In this document: one piece after another, positions 1 to 8,975 of the stretch
How positions within the stretch are numbered: position 1 is the stretch's first letter
Layout of the letters: the number at the start of each line of letters is the position of its first letter
Assembly (NCBI GenBank): GCA_000761475.1
Contig: JQNW01000001.1
Location: 372,001-436,000, forward strand
Direction of reading: 5' to 3'
Length of the DNA stretch: 64,000 nt
DNA from: Chromohalobacter israelensis
GTDB taxonomy: Bacteria; Pseudomonadota; Gammaproteobacteria; Pseudomonadales; Halomonadaceae
Program-made: the position numbers and the translations under genes
The notes under the pieces: model-generated
What the model was told of the DNA's origin: nothing
Databases searched by the model: none
Seen by the model: only the letters and a program-made list of their open reading frames with translations

Positions 1-160
1 GCTCGAGTTCCGCATAGCGCAGCGTTCGCCCCATGCACGTGAAGGCCGGCTTGTCGGCAAAGCGCCGGCACGCCTCGGCGAATACCTCGTTGACGGAGGA
101 GAACTCATCCATTCCTTCGAGAGGCGGACCGGAAACGACCGGCGACATGGCGTGACTCAT
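1..160 (-). CDS. Long-chain acyl-CoA synthetase, N-terminal fragment (cut by window edge)
   Basis: The first 53 codons of a minus-strand gene are present and the rest lies left of the window. The start ATG at 158-160 is preceded by a GGAG-like site (agcggagat). The peptide contains VFAEACRRFADKPAFTCMG followed by RTLRYAEL, which is the usual N-terminal block of FadD-type AMP-forming fatty acyl-CoA ligases. Those enzymes activate fatty acids with ATP and CoA for beta-oxidation or lipid synthesis. The adenylation motifs are not in view, so the call rests only on the N-terminus; another AMP-dependent synthetase is possible. Confidence 0.7.
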   Translation of the reverse strand, partial: MSHAMSPVVSGPPLEGMDEFSSVNEVFAEACRRFADKPAFTCMGRTLRYAELE

Positions 161-464
161 CGTGTATCTCCGCTGACCAGGGGTCGACTTCATGGTGCCG
201 ACATTTATTATTGATGCTCGAGCCGCGGTGATATCGAAACCTCACCGCTGTTCGCGATCCGTCTCTTTACAAGATAGGGCCACGTCGACATATCCACCAG
301 GCCCCTCGACGTGCATCATGAAAGACTGTTCGACAATATTCGGACAATCGTATTCGACGGGACGTTCCCGTTATAACAGGACGCCCCGCATTAAAACAGA
401 CGATTAAAACTATCGTTCAATACCAAGGTGCCTCGTGAGAAGGCGCCGCGCCACAGGAGCACTC
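161..464. other. Intergenic region between divergent acyl-CoA synthetase and cysK
   Basis: About 300 bases without a convincing gene. It is richer in A/T than its surroundings, especially at 360-420, and must carry the promoters of the two divergent genes. A TATAAC at 372-377 could be a -10 box toward cysK, but no good -35 stands at the right distance. I see no riboswitch or strong hairpin. Confidence 0.4.
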
Positions 465-1436
465 ATGGCCGCCATTTTCGAAGACAACAGCGCCAGCATC
501 GGCAAGACGCCACTGGTACGGATTCGTCGTCTCACGTCGCATCCGCGTCTGTACGCCAAGATCGAGGCCCGCAATCCGGCGTTTTCGGTCAAATGCCGCG
601 TCGGCGCCAACTTGATCTGGGATGCCGAGCATCGCGGCTTGCTAACGCCCGGCAAGGAAATTCTCGAGCCCACGTCGGGCAATACCGGCATCGCCCTGGC
701 GTTCGCCGGCGCGGCGCGAGGCTATCCGGTAACATTGACCATGCCGGCCTCGATGAGCCTCGAGCGACGCAAGGTCCTCAAGGCACTGGGCGCCACGATC
801 GTCCTGACCGAGCCCGCCAAAGGCATGCAGGGCGCCGTCGACAAGGCCAATGACATGCTCGCCGCCGCGCCCGAGCGTTATTACATGCCACAGCAGTTCG
901 AGAATCCTGCCAACCCGAGCATTCACGAGGACACCACCGGTCCCGAGCTGTGGAACGACACCGACGGCAAGCTCGACGTCCTGGTGGCCGGCGTCGGCAC
1001 GGGCGGTACACTGACCGGTGTGTCGCGCTACTTCGAGGAAACCCGCGCCCGACCGTTGCTGTCGGTGGCGGTGGAACCCGCCGAGTCACCGATCATCGCC
1101 CAGGCGCTTCGCGGCGAGATAATCCAGCCCGCACCGCACAAGATCCAGGGCATCGGCGCCAACTTCATTCCCGCCAATCTGGATCTGGGGCTCGTCGACC
1201 GGGTCGAGGGCGTCACCAGCGAAGACGCCATGGCCATGGCGCAACGCCTGATGCGCGAGGAAGGGATTCTGTGCGGCATTTCCTGCGGGGCCGCGATGGT
1301 CGCGGCACTGCGGCTGGCCGACGACCCCGCCTTCGCCGACAAGGCCATCGCCGTGGTGTTGCCCGACAGCGGCGAGCGCTACCTGAGCGGCCCACTGTTC
1401 GAGAACGTGTTCACCGAGCAGGAGCTCACCCCCTGA
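465..1436 (+). CDS. cysK: Cysteine synthase A (O-acetylserine sulfhydrylase)
   Basis: A 323-residue PLP enzyme that makes L-cysteine from O-acetylserine and sulfide in the cytoplasm. It tracks E. coli CysK through its whole length. The N-terminal [15 protein letters not shown] block, the PLP lysine in SVKC (Lys43), the substrate loop TSGNTG (70-75), the phosphate-binding [10 protein letters not shown] and the C-terminal [10 protein letters not shown] motif are all intact. I chose the ATG at 465 because aggag lies six bases upstream and the N-terminus then matches the family; an upstream in-frame ATG at 435 would add ten arginine-rich residues. It is closer to CysK than CysM, which lacks the FEDNS N-terminus. 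It stands alone, divergent from the acyl-CoA synthetase. Confidence 0.95.
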   Translation: MAAIFEDNSASIGKTPLVRIRRLTSHPRLYAKIEARNPAFSVKCRVGANLIWDAEHRGLLTPGKEILEPTSGNTGIALAFAGAARGYPVTLTMPASMSLERRKVLKALGATIVLTEPAKGMQGAVDKANDMLAAAPERYYMPQQFENPANPSIHEDTTGPELWNDTDGKLDVLVAGVGTGGTLTGVSRYFEETRARPLLSVAVEPAESPIIAQALRGEIIQPAPHKIQGIGANFIPANLDLGLVDRVEGVTSEDAMAMAQRLMREEGILCGISCGAAMVAALRLADDPAFADKAIAVVLPDSGERYLSGPLFENVFTEQELTP

Positions 1437-1467
1437 CGCCCCCGCATGGCTCGTGCCGCACGCATGC

Positions 1468-1489
1468 GCCCCGGTATCGTCACCGGGGC
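1468..1489. terminator. Hairpin between convergent cysK and VWA gene
   Basis: GCCCCGGT (1468-1475) and ACCGGGGC (1482-1489) form a perfect 8-bp stem with a 6-base loop. There is no T-run on either side, so it is a weak candidate for a shared terminator of the two convergent genes. Confidence 0.4.
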
Positions 1490-1524
1490 CATGAGAGGGT
1501 CACCAGCGGTACGTGCGTCATGCC

Positions 1525-3318
1525 CTAGACGTGCGGTTCGCGGCGACGCCGCCGACGGCGCCGGGCACGCCGGCGCATGACCGACAGTACCACTACCGCC
1601 AGCAACAGCGCGGCCAACGCCGCCCAGGTCGCCGGACGCTTGGCATAAGGGGCGACATGCGGCTTCAACGCCTGCCATTCATCACCGGCCTTGTGCCATA
1701 AAGCACCCGCCATCTCGCTCAGGTTGCGCTCGCCCTCCTCGGCGCTTTCCGGGCGTTCCTCGCCGGTGTCCGGCAAGGCCTCCGCTGACGGGGCGGCACC
1801 GACATCGGCGCCGGAAAGCCCGATGCGCGCATCGGGATTGAGGCGCAGCGCGGGAAGGCGAATCGACCAGGTACGACCATCCAGCGTCACCTCGAGCGTG
1901 AGTTCCAGCGGGACCGACTGATGCGGATCGAGGTCGGGCAATGCAATGTGCCATGTCTTCGGCCCGACCGGTTCCACGTCCAGCGACTCGCCCAGCACGC
2001 TCGACGACACCCGGGTGTTATCGGCGTCGAGTCGCGGGTGCTGGGCCTCGAGGATGACCGTGGTGGCATCGTCGTTCAGGGAAGCCGCCAAGGGAGGGAT
2101 GACATTGACCCCCTGAACGCGCTCGCGCACGCGCGTGGGGCCTTCGGCGGTCACCACCAGACGCGCGTTGCCCTCCTGCTCGGGCGCCGGCAGGGTTCCG
2201 GTGAAATGGCCGTCCTCTCCCGCGGTCAGCGTCGTCGACGACAGCGTCGCGTCGTCCAGATCGCGCAGCTCGGCGCGCATCCGCATGCCCTCGGGCATGG
2301 CATCGCCCACGAGTGTCTCGCCCTCGCGTGACAACCAGGCCTCGAGCGGCGTGTCGAAGCCGAGGTACAAGGACGTCGGCATGGTCTCGGTGCGCAACGT
2401 CAGCGGCGACTCGACGGTGACCCGACTGTCGCCGCCCACCTGGCCTTCGACATGCCATTCCCCTGCAGCGGGATCGGGCACCCGGATCAGGTCGTAACGC
2501 GGCATGCTCTGCCAGAGAATGTCGTCGGGATGATCATCGCGGGTGTAACGCTCGCCATCCGGGCCCACCAGCGTGGCACCGGGCGCGTCCTGGTCGTGGA
2601 ACAGCAAGGCGTTGAAACCGTCAACCTCGGGGTCGATGTCGAAGCGGCCGTCCTCCAGCGGCACCCGGTCGCTGGGCACGATGCGCTCGAGGACATCGAG
2701 AAAGGCGCGCAGCAGTTCTTCCGGCGTCTCGGCCACTGCTGCCAGGCCGTCGGTGGACTGCGACACGCGCTCGAGCAGGTCGCGGTCCACATTGCGCGAG
2801 AGTGCAATGGTATGCACCACCACGTCCTGAGTGGCCAGCTCGGGCGCCAGCGAGGCAATCAAGGTCTCGCGCGAGGCCGCATCACGCTTGCGCTTCACCT
2901 CGCCGCTCCCGGGCAGGTCGACCATGCCATCGGTCAGCAGGATCACGTGGCGCTTGCCGCCCGCTGCCTGGCTGGCCTCGCGCAGCGCCTGCTCGATATC
3001 GGTGAACTGCTGGTAATCGACCAGTTGCGGCGACAGCGAGCGCGCACGCCGCCGCCACTCGGCATCCACCTTGCCGTCGGGCAAGGGGTTGCGCACCTGC
3101 GTACCGAACGTCCAGACCGAACCGCGCGCCTGAGACGGCAGCAGCGCCGCCGCCAGCTGCAGCGCCGAGGCACGCAGGTTGGCGGGATCGTTGGCCTTCA
3201 TGCTGCCCGAGACGTCGAAAATCATGCGCACATCCGGGGGCGTCGCGTCTTGCGTCCATCCCGGCGACGACATCAGACCGCCGACGCATACCAGCAATAA
3301 GGCGAACAGCGCTCGCAT
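1525..3318 (-). CDS. VWA-domain membrane-anchored protein (TIGR03503-like)
   Basis: 597 residues. A signal peptide (about 1-22) is followed by a von Willebrand factor A domain with a metal-ion adhesion motif DVSGS (35-39), a conserved Thr-containing stretch, and LLTDGMVDLPG. The middle is a long beta-rich region. Near residues 565-582 there is one hydrophobic segment, then a tail of almost pure arginine that would stay in the cytoplasm. The architecture fits a periplasmic VWA protein anchored at its C-terminus. I recall a family of this shape (TIGR03503) in marine gammaproteobacteria, but its function is not established. The start has a good GGAAGG site. A partly overlapping upstream small membrane gene in the same direction may belong with it. 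Confidence 0.75.
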   Translation of the reverse strand: MRALFALLLVCVGGLMSSPGWTQDATPPDVRMIFDVSGSMKANDPANLRASALQLAAALLPSQARGSVWTFGTQVRNPLPDGKVDAEWRRRARSLSPQLVDYQQFTDIEQALREASQAAGGKRHVILLTDGMVDLPGSGEVKRKRDAASRETLIASLAPELATQDVVVHTIALSRNVDRDLLERVSQSTDGLAAVAETPEELLRAFLDVLERIVPSDRVPLEDGRFDIDPEVDGFNALLFHDQDAPGATLVGPDGERYTRDDHPDDILWQSMPRYDLIRVPDPAAGEWHVEGQVGGDSRVTVESPLTLRTETMPTSLYLGFDTPLEAWLSREGETLVGDAMPEGMRMRAELRDLDDATLSSTTLTAGEDGHFTGTLPAPEQEGNARLVVTAEGPTRVRERVQGVNVIPPLAASLNDDATTVILEAQHPRLDADNTRVSSSVLGESLDVEPVGPKTWHIALPDLDPHQSVPLELTLEVTLDGRTWSIRLPALRLNPDARIGLSGADVGAAPSAEALPDTGEERPESAEEGERNLSEMAGALWHKAGDEWQALKPHVAPYAKRPATWAALAALLLAVVVLSVMRRRARRRRRRRREPHV

Positions 3319-3390
3319 GACCCTTCCTTATTCAATACCGCTTTTTTTGGTGATGCTATGTTGTCAGCTACGGCGTTGTCGGTGCCCGCC

Positions 3391-3831
3391 TCAGTTGAGC
3401 ACTGGCTCGCGACGCTGCGGCGCGTCGTCGCCACGCGAGGCCTCGCGCCTGCCGCCATGCGAGGTGCCACCGCTGTCGCCGTTGTCGCGACGCCGGCGCC
3501 AGACCCACAGCAATGCGCCCAGCACGCCGCCCAGCGCCATGCCGATCAACAGGAGCGGCGTGGCCACCGCGAGCTGGCCGCCATCGCCCTGCAAGACGCC
3601 CACGGCGGTCACGACGACGGCCGGCGCCAGGCCGGAATAATGCTCGCCTTCCTCCAGCAAGGGCGACGTGAACGGCGCCACGGCCCACAGCATGCCCGCG
3701 ACCACGCCGGTGACGACCCAGCGCGGCAGGCGCGGCAAAAAGCCCACGCCAAGGTAGCCGGTGACCAGCACCAGCAGCGATAATACAAGGTAACTCAGCC
3801 ACAATTGTGGCAGGGAATCAGAAATCAGCAT
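3391..3831 (-). CDS. Small four-helix membrane protein of unknown function
   Basis: 146 residues. I chose the ATG at 3829-3831 because gagagga precedes it; the same frame stays open further upstream, but that part is antisense to the oligopeptidase gene and has no membrane character. About four hydrophobic segments can be seen (roughly residues 9-28, 36-52, 67-83 and 88-110), and the last 30 residues are charged and Gly/Arg-rich, probably cytoplasmic. It lies 72 bases upstream of the VWA gene on the same strand, so the two may be co-transcribed. It starts 48 bases from the divergent oligopeptidase gene. I do not recognise the family. Confidence 0.65.
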   Translation of the reverse strand: MLISDSLPQLWLSYLVLSLLVLVTGYLGVGFLPRLPRWVVTGVVAGMLWAVAPFTSPLLEEGEHYSGLAPAVVVTAVGVLQGDGGQLAVATPLLLIGMALGGVLGALLWVWRRRRDNGDSGGTSHGGRREASRGDDAPQRREPVLN

Positions 3832-3879
3832 CGCGTCCTCTCGCGTTCGATCTTTCCTCGACATGGTACACCGCTGCAC

Positions 3880-5961
3880 ATGAAAGCACAGCCGCACATC
3901 CCTGCGCTTCACGACGCGACACAACTCTCGCCGGTGGCACGCTTCCAACGCAAGGAAGATCCGGACTGGCACTGGCTGGAAAACCGTGACGACCCCGAGG
4001 TCGTGGCCTTTCTCGAACAGGCCAACCAGGAATTTTCGCAATGGTCCGCCCCCCTCGCACCGCTGGTCGAGGCGCTCTATTCCGGCCATCTCGCGCGACG
4101 CGAACTGGCCGTCGAAGGACTCGGCACGCCGCTCGACCATTACACCTACTGGAGCGAGACGGCCCGCGACGCCGACTACCCCGTCTGGTGGCGTCACCCC
4201 AATCAGGTACCGTCACGCCGCGAATGCGTGCTCGACCTCCAGGCACGCGCCAGCGAGCAGACCTTCATGGAACTGGGCGATATCGCCATCGCCCCCGATG
4301 AACACTGGCTCGCCTGGACCGAGGACACCAGTGGCGACGAGTATTTCACGCTCTTTCATCGTGCGCTGCCCGATGGCACGCCACGGCGCCTGCTGACCGA
4401 CATCGGCCCCGAGCTGTGCTGCGCCGAGGACAATCGCACCCTGTTCTTCACCCGCTACGATGATACCCAACGCCCTGACAGCGTCTGGCGCCTGGACATC
4501 GAAAGCGGCGAGATCGCGTGCGTCTTCCGCGAGACGGACCCCGAGTTCTGGGTCGGCGTGGGCAAGACGCGTTCGCGTGAATGGCTGGTGCTGGAAACCG
4601 CCTCCAAGGACACCTCGGAATGCCATCTGGTGCCTGCCGCGCACCCGCATGTGCCACCGCGCTGCGTTCGCGAGCGCATCAAGGGCATCGAATACGCCCT
4701 CGAGCACCGTCCCGGGCACTTTTACATCCTGCACAACCAGGACGCACCGCACTTCCGGCTCGATGTCGCCGACGAAACGGCGCCCGATACCTGGCATCCG
4801 CTGGTGGCGCACGATGCGCAGTTGACTCTGGAAAGCATCGACGCCTTCGCCTGGGGACTGGTCATCACCGAGCGCGATCATCGCGAAGCCCAGGTCCATC
4901 TCAGCGTGCTCGACCTCGACGCGCCGGTGCCGACCCGACGCCGGCTGCCCCTGCCCGAGGCCCCGTGCAGCCTGATGCTGGGCGACACACCGGATTTCCA
5001 TACCCGCCTGCTGCGGCTGCACGAAGAGTCGTTCACCCTGCCGTCACGCTGGATCGAGCACGATCTCGACAACGATGCCCGCCGACTGCTCAAGGTCCAG
5101 CCGGTCTACGGCGACCTGCCCCCCGAACGGCTGGTCTGCCGGCGCGTGTGGGCAGAGGCACACGACGGCGAGCGAATTCCGGTCTCCGTGGTGGCGCGAG
5201 ACGATCTCTGGGAACAGGGGCCCATGCCCACGCTGCTTTACGGCTATGGCGCCTACGGGGAAGTGCTCGATCCGTGGTTCTCGGTGGCACGCCTCGAGTT
5301 GCTGTCACGCGGTGTGGCCTTCGCCGTCGCCCATGTTCGCGGCGGCGGCGATCGCGGCGAACCCTGGTATCTCGCCGGCAAGCTGGAGCACAAGGAAAAC
5401 AGCTTCCGCGATTTCCTGGCCGCACGGCATGCGCTGGTCGAACACGGCATCGCGGATGGCGAACGCATCGCCGCCTACGGCGCCAGCGCCGGCGGCCTGC
5501 TGGTCAGCGCCAGCCTCAATCTCGACCCCACGGCGTTCTGCGCCGCCGTGCTCGACGTGCCCTTCGTCGACGTGCTGCGCACCATGGAAAACCCGGACCT
5601 GCCCTTGACCACGGCGGAGTACAGCGAGTGGGGCAATCCCAGCGAGCCCGAGGCGCACCGGCGCATTCGCGATTACTCGCCACTCGACAACCTCGTCGCG
5701 CGGCCCTACCCCACTCTCTTCCTGCAGGGCAGCTGGCACGATTCCCGCGTTCCCTACTGGGAGCCGGCCAAGCTGTACGCACGCTTGACCGAGCTCGTCG
5801 CCCAGCTCCCCGCCGCCGAGCGCCGTCCCATCATGCTGCGCACCGACATGGCGGCCGGGCACGGCGGCGCCTCGGGCCGATTCAAGGCCTGGCACGACAA
5901 TGCCCGTCAGGATGCCTTCATCCTCTGGGCACTGGGCCTCGCCGAGACTGCCGCCCCCTGA
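3880..5961 (+). CDS. ptrB: Oligopeptidase B (S9A prolyl-oligopeptidase family)
   Basis: A cytoplasmic serine peptidase of 693 residues, the usual length for oligopeptidase B, which cleaves short peptides after basic residues. The N-terminal beta-propeller spans about 70-410. The C-terminal alpha/beta-hydrolase carries the nucleophile in GASAGG (Ser536), the acid in WHDSRVPYWEP (Asp621) and the histidine in AGHGGASGR (His661). The HVRGGGDRG block before the serine is typical of the S9A group. The start is uncertain: ATG at 3880 gives the family-like N-terminus but has no clear ribosome binding site. An earlier in-frame ATG at 3805 would overlap the divergent membrane gene. A strong hairpin follows at once. 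Confidence 0.9.
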   Translation: MKAQPHIPALHDATQLSPVARFQRKEDPDWHWLENRDDPEVVAFLEQANQEFSQWSAPLAPLVEALYSGHLARRELAVEGLGTPLDHYTYWSETARDADYPVWWRHPNQVPSRRECVLDLQARASEQTFMELGDIAIAPDEHWLAWTEDTSGDEYFTLFHRALPDGTPRRLLTDIGPELCCAEDNRTLFFTRYDDTQRPDSVWRLDIESGEIACVFRETDPEFWVGVGKTRSREWLVLETASKDTSECHLVPAAHPHVPPRCVRERIKGIEYALEHRPGHFYILHNQDAPHFRLDVADETAPDTWHPLVAHDAQLTLESIDAFAWGLVITERDHREAQVHLSVLDLDAPVPTRRRLPLPEAPCSLMLGDTPDFHTRLLRLHEESFTLPSRWIEHDLDNDARRLLKVQPVYGDLPPERLVCRRVWAEAHDGERIPVSVVARDDLWEQGPMPTLLYGYGAYGEVLDPWFSVARLELLSRGVAFAVAHVRGGGDRGEPWYLAGKLEHKENSFRDFLAARHALVEHGIADGERIAAYGASAGGLLVSASLNLDPTAFCAAVLDVPFVDVLRTMENPDLPLTTAEYSEWGNPSEPEAHRRIRDYSPLDNLVARPYPTLFLQGSWHDSRVPYWEPAKLYARLTELVAQLPAAERRPIMLRTDMAAGHGGASGRFKAWHDNARQDAFILWALGLAETAAP

Positions 5962-5973
5962 CGCCAGAACGAC

Positions 5974-6009
5974 GCCGGCCCCGCGGAGGCGGGGCCGGCA
6001 ACTTTCTTG
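5974..6009 (+). terminator. Rho-independent-like terminator after ptrB
   Basis: GCCGGCCCCGC (5974-5984) pairs perfectly with GCGGGGCCGGC (5989-5999) around a ggag loop, followed by aactttctt. The T-rich tail is short but the stem is 11 bp and GC-only. Confidence 0.7.
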
Positions 6010-6053
6010 CAAGGCGTTGGTGCACGGACGCTCGTGCCTTCATACGGAGCGCC

Positions 6054-6500
6054 CTACTGACAGGGGATGATATCGATGATGTGATCCTCGAGGTCGTCGT
6101 CCGACACGTCACGCTCGCTGACCGCGAAATGCCGCACGCTCTTCTGCTTGCGATGCATGCGCGTGGCGTCCCCGGCGATCAAGGGATGCCAGGCGGCGAG
6201 CTTGCGTCCTTCGGCCAGCCGACGGTAGGCGCATGACGCCGGCAACCAGCGAAATGCCGACAGGTTGTCGCGCGTCAGCTTGGTGCACCCGGGCACGTGC
6301 TGGAAGCGGTTGTCGTAATCACTGCACCGGCAGGTGTCGGTATCCAGCAGCTGACAGGCGACGTTGAGCGTGGCGATGTCACCGCTTTCGTCATCCTCGA
6401 GCTTGAGCAGGCAGCAGAATCCGCAGCCGTCGCAGAGCGCTTCCCACTCTTCGTCGTCCAGCTCGTCGAGGGTGTGGCGTTCCCAGAAACGTTCACGCAT
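6054..6500 (-). CDS. ycgN: YcgN family cysteine-cluster protein
   Basis: 148 residues, matching the YcgN (UPF0260) family. It opens with an acidic helix and then CDGCGFCC, followed by further conserved cysteines in CQLLDTDTCRCSDY and PGCTKL and one in SCAYRRL, a pattern that suggests a metal cluster or zinc site. The molecular function is unknown. It is the last gene of the dnaX-ybaB-recR-rnd-ycgL-ycgN run, five bases after ycgL, and the ycgL-ycgN pairing is conserved in gammaproteobacteria. Confidence 0.9.
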   Translation of the reverse strand: MRERFWERHTLDELDDEEWEALCDGCGFCCLLKLEDDESGDIATLNVACQLLDTDTCRCSDYDNRFQHVPGCTKLTRDNLSAFRWLPASCAYRRLAEGRKLAAWHPLIAGDATRMHRKQKSVRHFAVSERDVSDDDLEDHIIDIIPCQ

Positions 6501-6505
6501 GGCGA

Positions 6506-6796
6506 TCAGTACCGTCCCTCGGTGGGCGCCCGATACAGGTCCAGCAGGTAGGACTCGCGCGCCGGCGGCATCTGCAGATAGAACCCCTGGGCCTCGATGG
6601 CGGCCAGCACGTCGCTCGCCTTGGCACGCGCCAGGGGCTTGTCCTCGCTGAGCATCAACACGGTCACCGGCACCGGCTTTCCGAACCGTTCGAGCAGTGC
6701 CTCGGGCACATCCGCCAGCCCGCGCGCACGGTCCACATACAGGTACATCTCGTCGCGGCGCGGGCTCTTGAAGATTTCACACAGACGTCTCGTCAT
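6506..6796 (-). CDS. ycgL: YcgL domain protein
   Basis: 96 residues with the complete YcgL fold signature: CEIFKSPRRDEMYLYVD at the start, then a DVPEALLERFG helix and the FYLQMPP strand near the end. The family is small, cytoplasmic and of unknown biochemical role. It lies 12 bases after rnd and 5 bases before ycgN on the same strand, consistent with one transcript. Confidence 0.9.
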   Translation of the reverse strand: MTRRLCEIFKSPRRDEMYLYVDRARGLADVPEALLERFGKPVPVTVLMLSEDKPLARAKASDVLAAIEAQGFYLQMPPARESYLLDLYRAPTEGRY

Positions 6797-6808
6797 CGTC
6801 GCAGCCTC

Positions 6809-7936
6809 TCAGTGGTCCGCCAGGGCCTGGGTGAATGCGTCGCCGAGCAGCGTGCCGCGCCATCCCTGGGGCAGCGACAGCGGCACCCCATCGAGGTCGG
6901 CCATCACCAGTGCCTCGAGATCACGGCGATTGGCGAGCACTTCCGGGGCGATGTCCAGACGCTCGGCCTCGCGGTTGACGACGCTCTTGAGCGCCTTGAG
7001 CCGTGACTTGAAGGCCGGCGACTGCGGTGCCGGCAAGGCACGCGGCAAGGCATCTTCCGCCAGGTGAGCGGCGGCCTGCACCATCTCCAGCAGGGCATCG
7101 CCGTCATGCTTGATCAAGGTCGGCCGGACACCTTCGACGGCCGCCAGTTGATGCCGATTGCGCGGCATCGCCATGGCGATCGCAAACAGCACCTTGTCGC
7201 TCGCCAGCCAGCCACGCGGCACGTCGCGCCGACGCACCTCGCCTTCGCGCCAGCGCGTCAGCGACTGATACAGCGCCAGCTGACGCGGCTCGAGACGCCA
7301 CAACTGGCGGTGGCGACGGTACCAGTGCTCGTCGGCGTTGACGTCGCGACGATTGGCATCGCACAGACGTGCGCATTCTTCTTCCAGCCAGGCCAGACGT
7401 CCCTCCCTCATCAGGGCGTCGCGCTGTGCCTCCCAGATACGCGGCAGGTAGACCACGTCCAGCGCAGCGTATTGCAACTGCGCGTCCGACAGCGGGCGTT
7501 GCAGCCAGTCCGAGCGCGTTTCTTCCTTGGGCAGGACATCGCCCGTCCAATGCTCGACCAAGCGCTGATAACCCAGTGACGCCTGGGTGCCCAGCAAGCT
7601 CTGCGCAACCTGGGTGTCGGCGATGGGTGCGACACCGACCTCGGCCCAGCTTTCCAGTACTTCGAGATCCTCGCCGCTGGCGTGCAGCAGCTTGAGGGGG
7701 CCGGATGCGCTCAGCAGCACTTGCAGCGCCGGACTGGCCGAGACGGCCCGGGGATCGACCATGTAGACCGCATCGCCCCCTGCGTACAGCTGCACGAGCG
7801 CGGCAATGGGAAAGAAGGTCGATTCGCGATGAAACTCGGTGTCCACCGCCAGCCACTCGGCACCGGCCAGTGCGTCGCATGCGTCATCCAGCGCGCCGGG
7901 CGTTGCCACCCAGCGAATCTCGAAGTTCGGGGTCAT
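6809..7936 (-). CDS. rnd: Ribonuclease D
   Basis: A 375-residue 3'-5' exoribonuclease involved in tRNA 3' end maturation. The DEDD exonuclease domain shows AVDTEFHRE near the N-terminus, LLHASGEDLEVL, and the terminal YAALDVVYL acidic motif. Two HRDC-like helical regions follow (WLASDKVLFAIA and the NRRDLEAL region), as in E. coli RNase D. The ATG at 7936 is preceded by aaaggaa at good spacing; the frame stays open 28 codons upstream but those lie in the gap after recR and look non-coding. It is co-oriented with recR (40 bases) and ycgL. Confidence 0.92.
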   Translation of the reverse strand: MTPNFEIRWVATPGALDDACDALAGAEWLAVDTEFHRESTFFPIAALVQLYAGGDAVYMVDPRAVSASPALQVLLSASGPLKLLHASGEDLEVLESWAEVGVAPIADTQVAQSLLGTQASLGYQRLVEHWTGDVLPKEETRSDWLQRPLSDAQLQYAALDVVYLPRIWEAQRDALMREGRLAWLEEECARLCDANRRDVNADEHWYRRHRQLWRLEPRQLALYQSLTRWREGEVRRRDVPRGWLASDKVLFAIAMAMPRNRHQLAAVEGVRPTLIKHDGDALLEMVQAAAHLAEDALPRALPAPQSPAFKSRLKALKSVVNREAERLDIAPEVLANRRDLEALVMADLDGVPLSLPQGWRGTLLGDAFTQALADH

Positions 7937-7976
7937 CCCGTTTCCTTTATTGACGGTAAGGTTATCGGCGGCGCGA

Positions 7977-8588
7977 TCAGCTCGACTCTTGCGCAAACGG
8001 CAGGCGACCATTGAAGGCACGGCTCAAGGTGCCGCCATCCACGTATTCGAGCTCGCCCCCCATGGGCACGCCGTATGCCAGGCGCGACAGCCGTACGCCG
8101 GTGCCCCGCAACTGCTCGGCGATGTAATGCGCTGTCGCTTCGCCTTCCACGGTCGGATTGGTGGCCAGGATCACTTCCTCGACACTGCCGCCCGCGAGCC
8201 GCTCATCGAGCTGATCGAGTCCGATGTCCTCGGGGCCGATGCCGTCCAGCGGCGACAAGTGGCCATGCAGGACGAAATAGAGACCGCGAAACCCGCCGGC
8301 CTGCTCGATGGCCAGCATGTCGGCGGGCGACTCGACCACGCACAGCAGGCCTTCATCGCGGCGCGCATCTTCGCAGATGCTGCATAGCGGCGTCTCGGCC
8401 AGCGTCCGGCAACGCTGGCAATAGCCGACGTGCTCCAGTGCCTCGCCCAGCGCGGCGACCAGGCGGCGACCGCCGTCACGGTCGCGTTCCAGAAGATGCA
8501 ATGCCATGCGCTGCGCGGTCTTGGGGCCGACCCCGGGCAACACGCGCAGCGTCTCCAACAACTGATCGACGAGAGGAGAAAACGCCAT
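7977..8588 (-). CDS. recR: Recombination mediator protein RecR
   Basis: 203 residues, full length for RecR. The N-terminal helix-hairpin-helix [13 protein letters not shown] is followed by a C4 zinc finger ([17 protein letters not shown]), a Toprim domain with [13 protein letters not shown], and the C-terminal [12 protein letters not shown] motif. RecR acts with RecO/RecF to load RecA onto gapped DNA. It sits 3 bases downstream of ybaB, the classic dnaX-ybaB-recR arrangement. Confidence 0.95.
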   Translation of the reverse strand: MAFSPLVDQLLETLRVLPGVGPKTAQRMALHLLERDRDGGRRLVAALGEALEHVGYCQRCRTLAETPLCSICEDARRDEGLLCVVESPADMLAIEQAGGFRGLYFVLHGHLSPLDGIGPEDIGLDQLDERLAGGSVEEVILATNPTVEGEATAHYIAEQLRGTGVRLSRLAYGVPMGGELEYVDGGTLSRAFNGRLPFAQESS

Positions 8589-8591
8589 CGC

Positions 8592-8918
8592 TTAGAACGG
8601 CATCTTGAAGCCCGGCGGCAAGTTCATGCCTTCGGTGGCTTCTTCCATGCGTCCCCTGGAGGTTTCCTCGACCTTGCGCACCGCGTCGTTGACGGCGGCG
8701 GCCAGCAAGTCCTCGAGCAGTTCCTTGTCTTCTTCCATGACCGAGGGATCGACATTCACGCGGCTGACGTCATGACGGCCGTTCATGGTGACCTTGATCA
8801 TGCCGGCACCGGCTTCGCCGGTCACCTCGGTCTCGGCGATCTCCTCCTGGATCTTCTGCATCTTTTCCTGCATTTCCTGGGCTTGCTTCATCAAGTTGCC
8901 CATTCCGCCCTTCATCAT
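8592..8918 (-). CDS. ybaB: YbaB/EbfC nucleoid-associated protein
   Basis: 108 residues. It has the methionine-rich amphipathic N-terminus [20 protein letters not shown] and the conserved VTMNGRHDV strand and LLAAAVNDA helix of the family, a small dimeric DNA-binding protein. I used the ATG at 8918, which has gagga eight bases upstream; a second ATG at once follows it. An earlier in-frame start at 8972 would run into the dnaX end and lacks a binding site. It is placed between dnaX and recR. Confidence 0.93.
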   Translation of the reverse strand: MMKGGMGNLMKQAQEMQEKMQKIQEEIAETEVTGEAGAGMIKVTMNGRHDVSRVNVDPSVMEEDKELLEDLLAAAVNDAVRKVEETSRGRMEEATEGMNLPPGFKMPF

Positions 8919-8975
8919 GATCGTATCCTCAAGGGGTTTGACAATATCCAGGTCGCCGATGACGCCTGGCACGGC

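Noticed and set aside
3832-4197. Longer N-terminal extension of the small membrane protein at 3391-3831
   Set aside because: The extension is antisense to the oligopeptidase gene and lacks a ribosome site, whereas the ATG at 3831 has gagagga.
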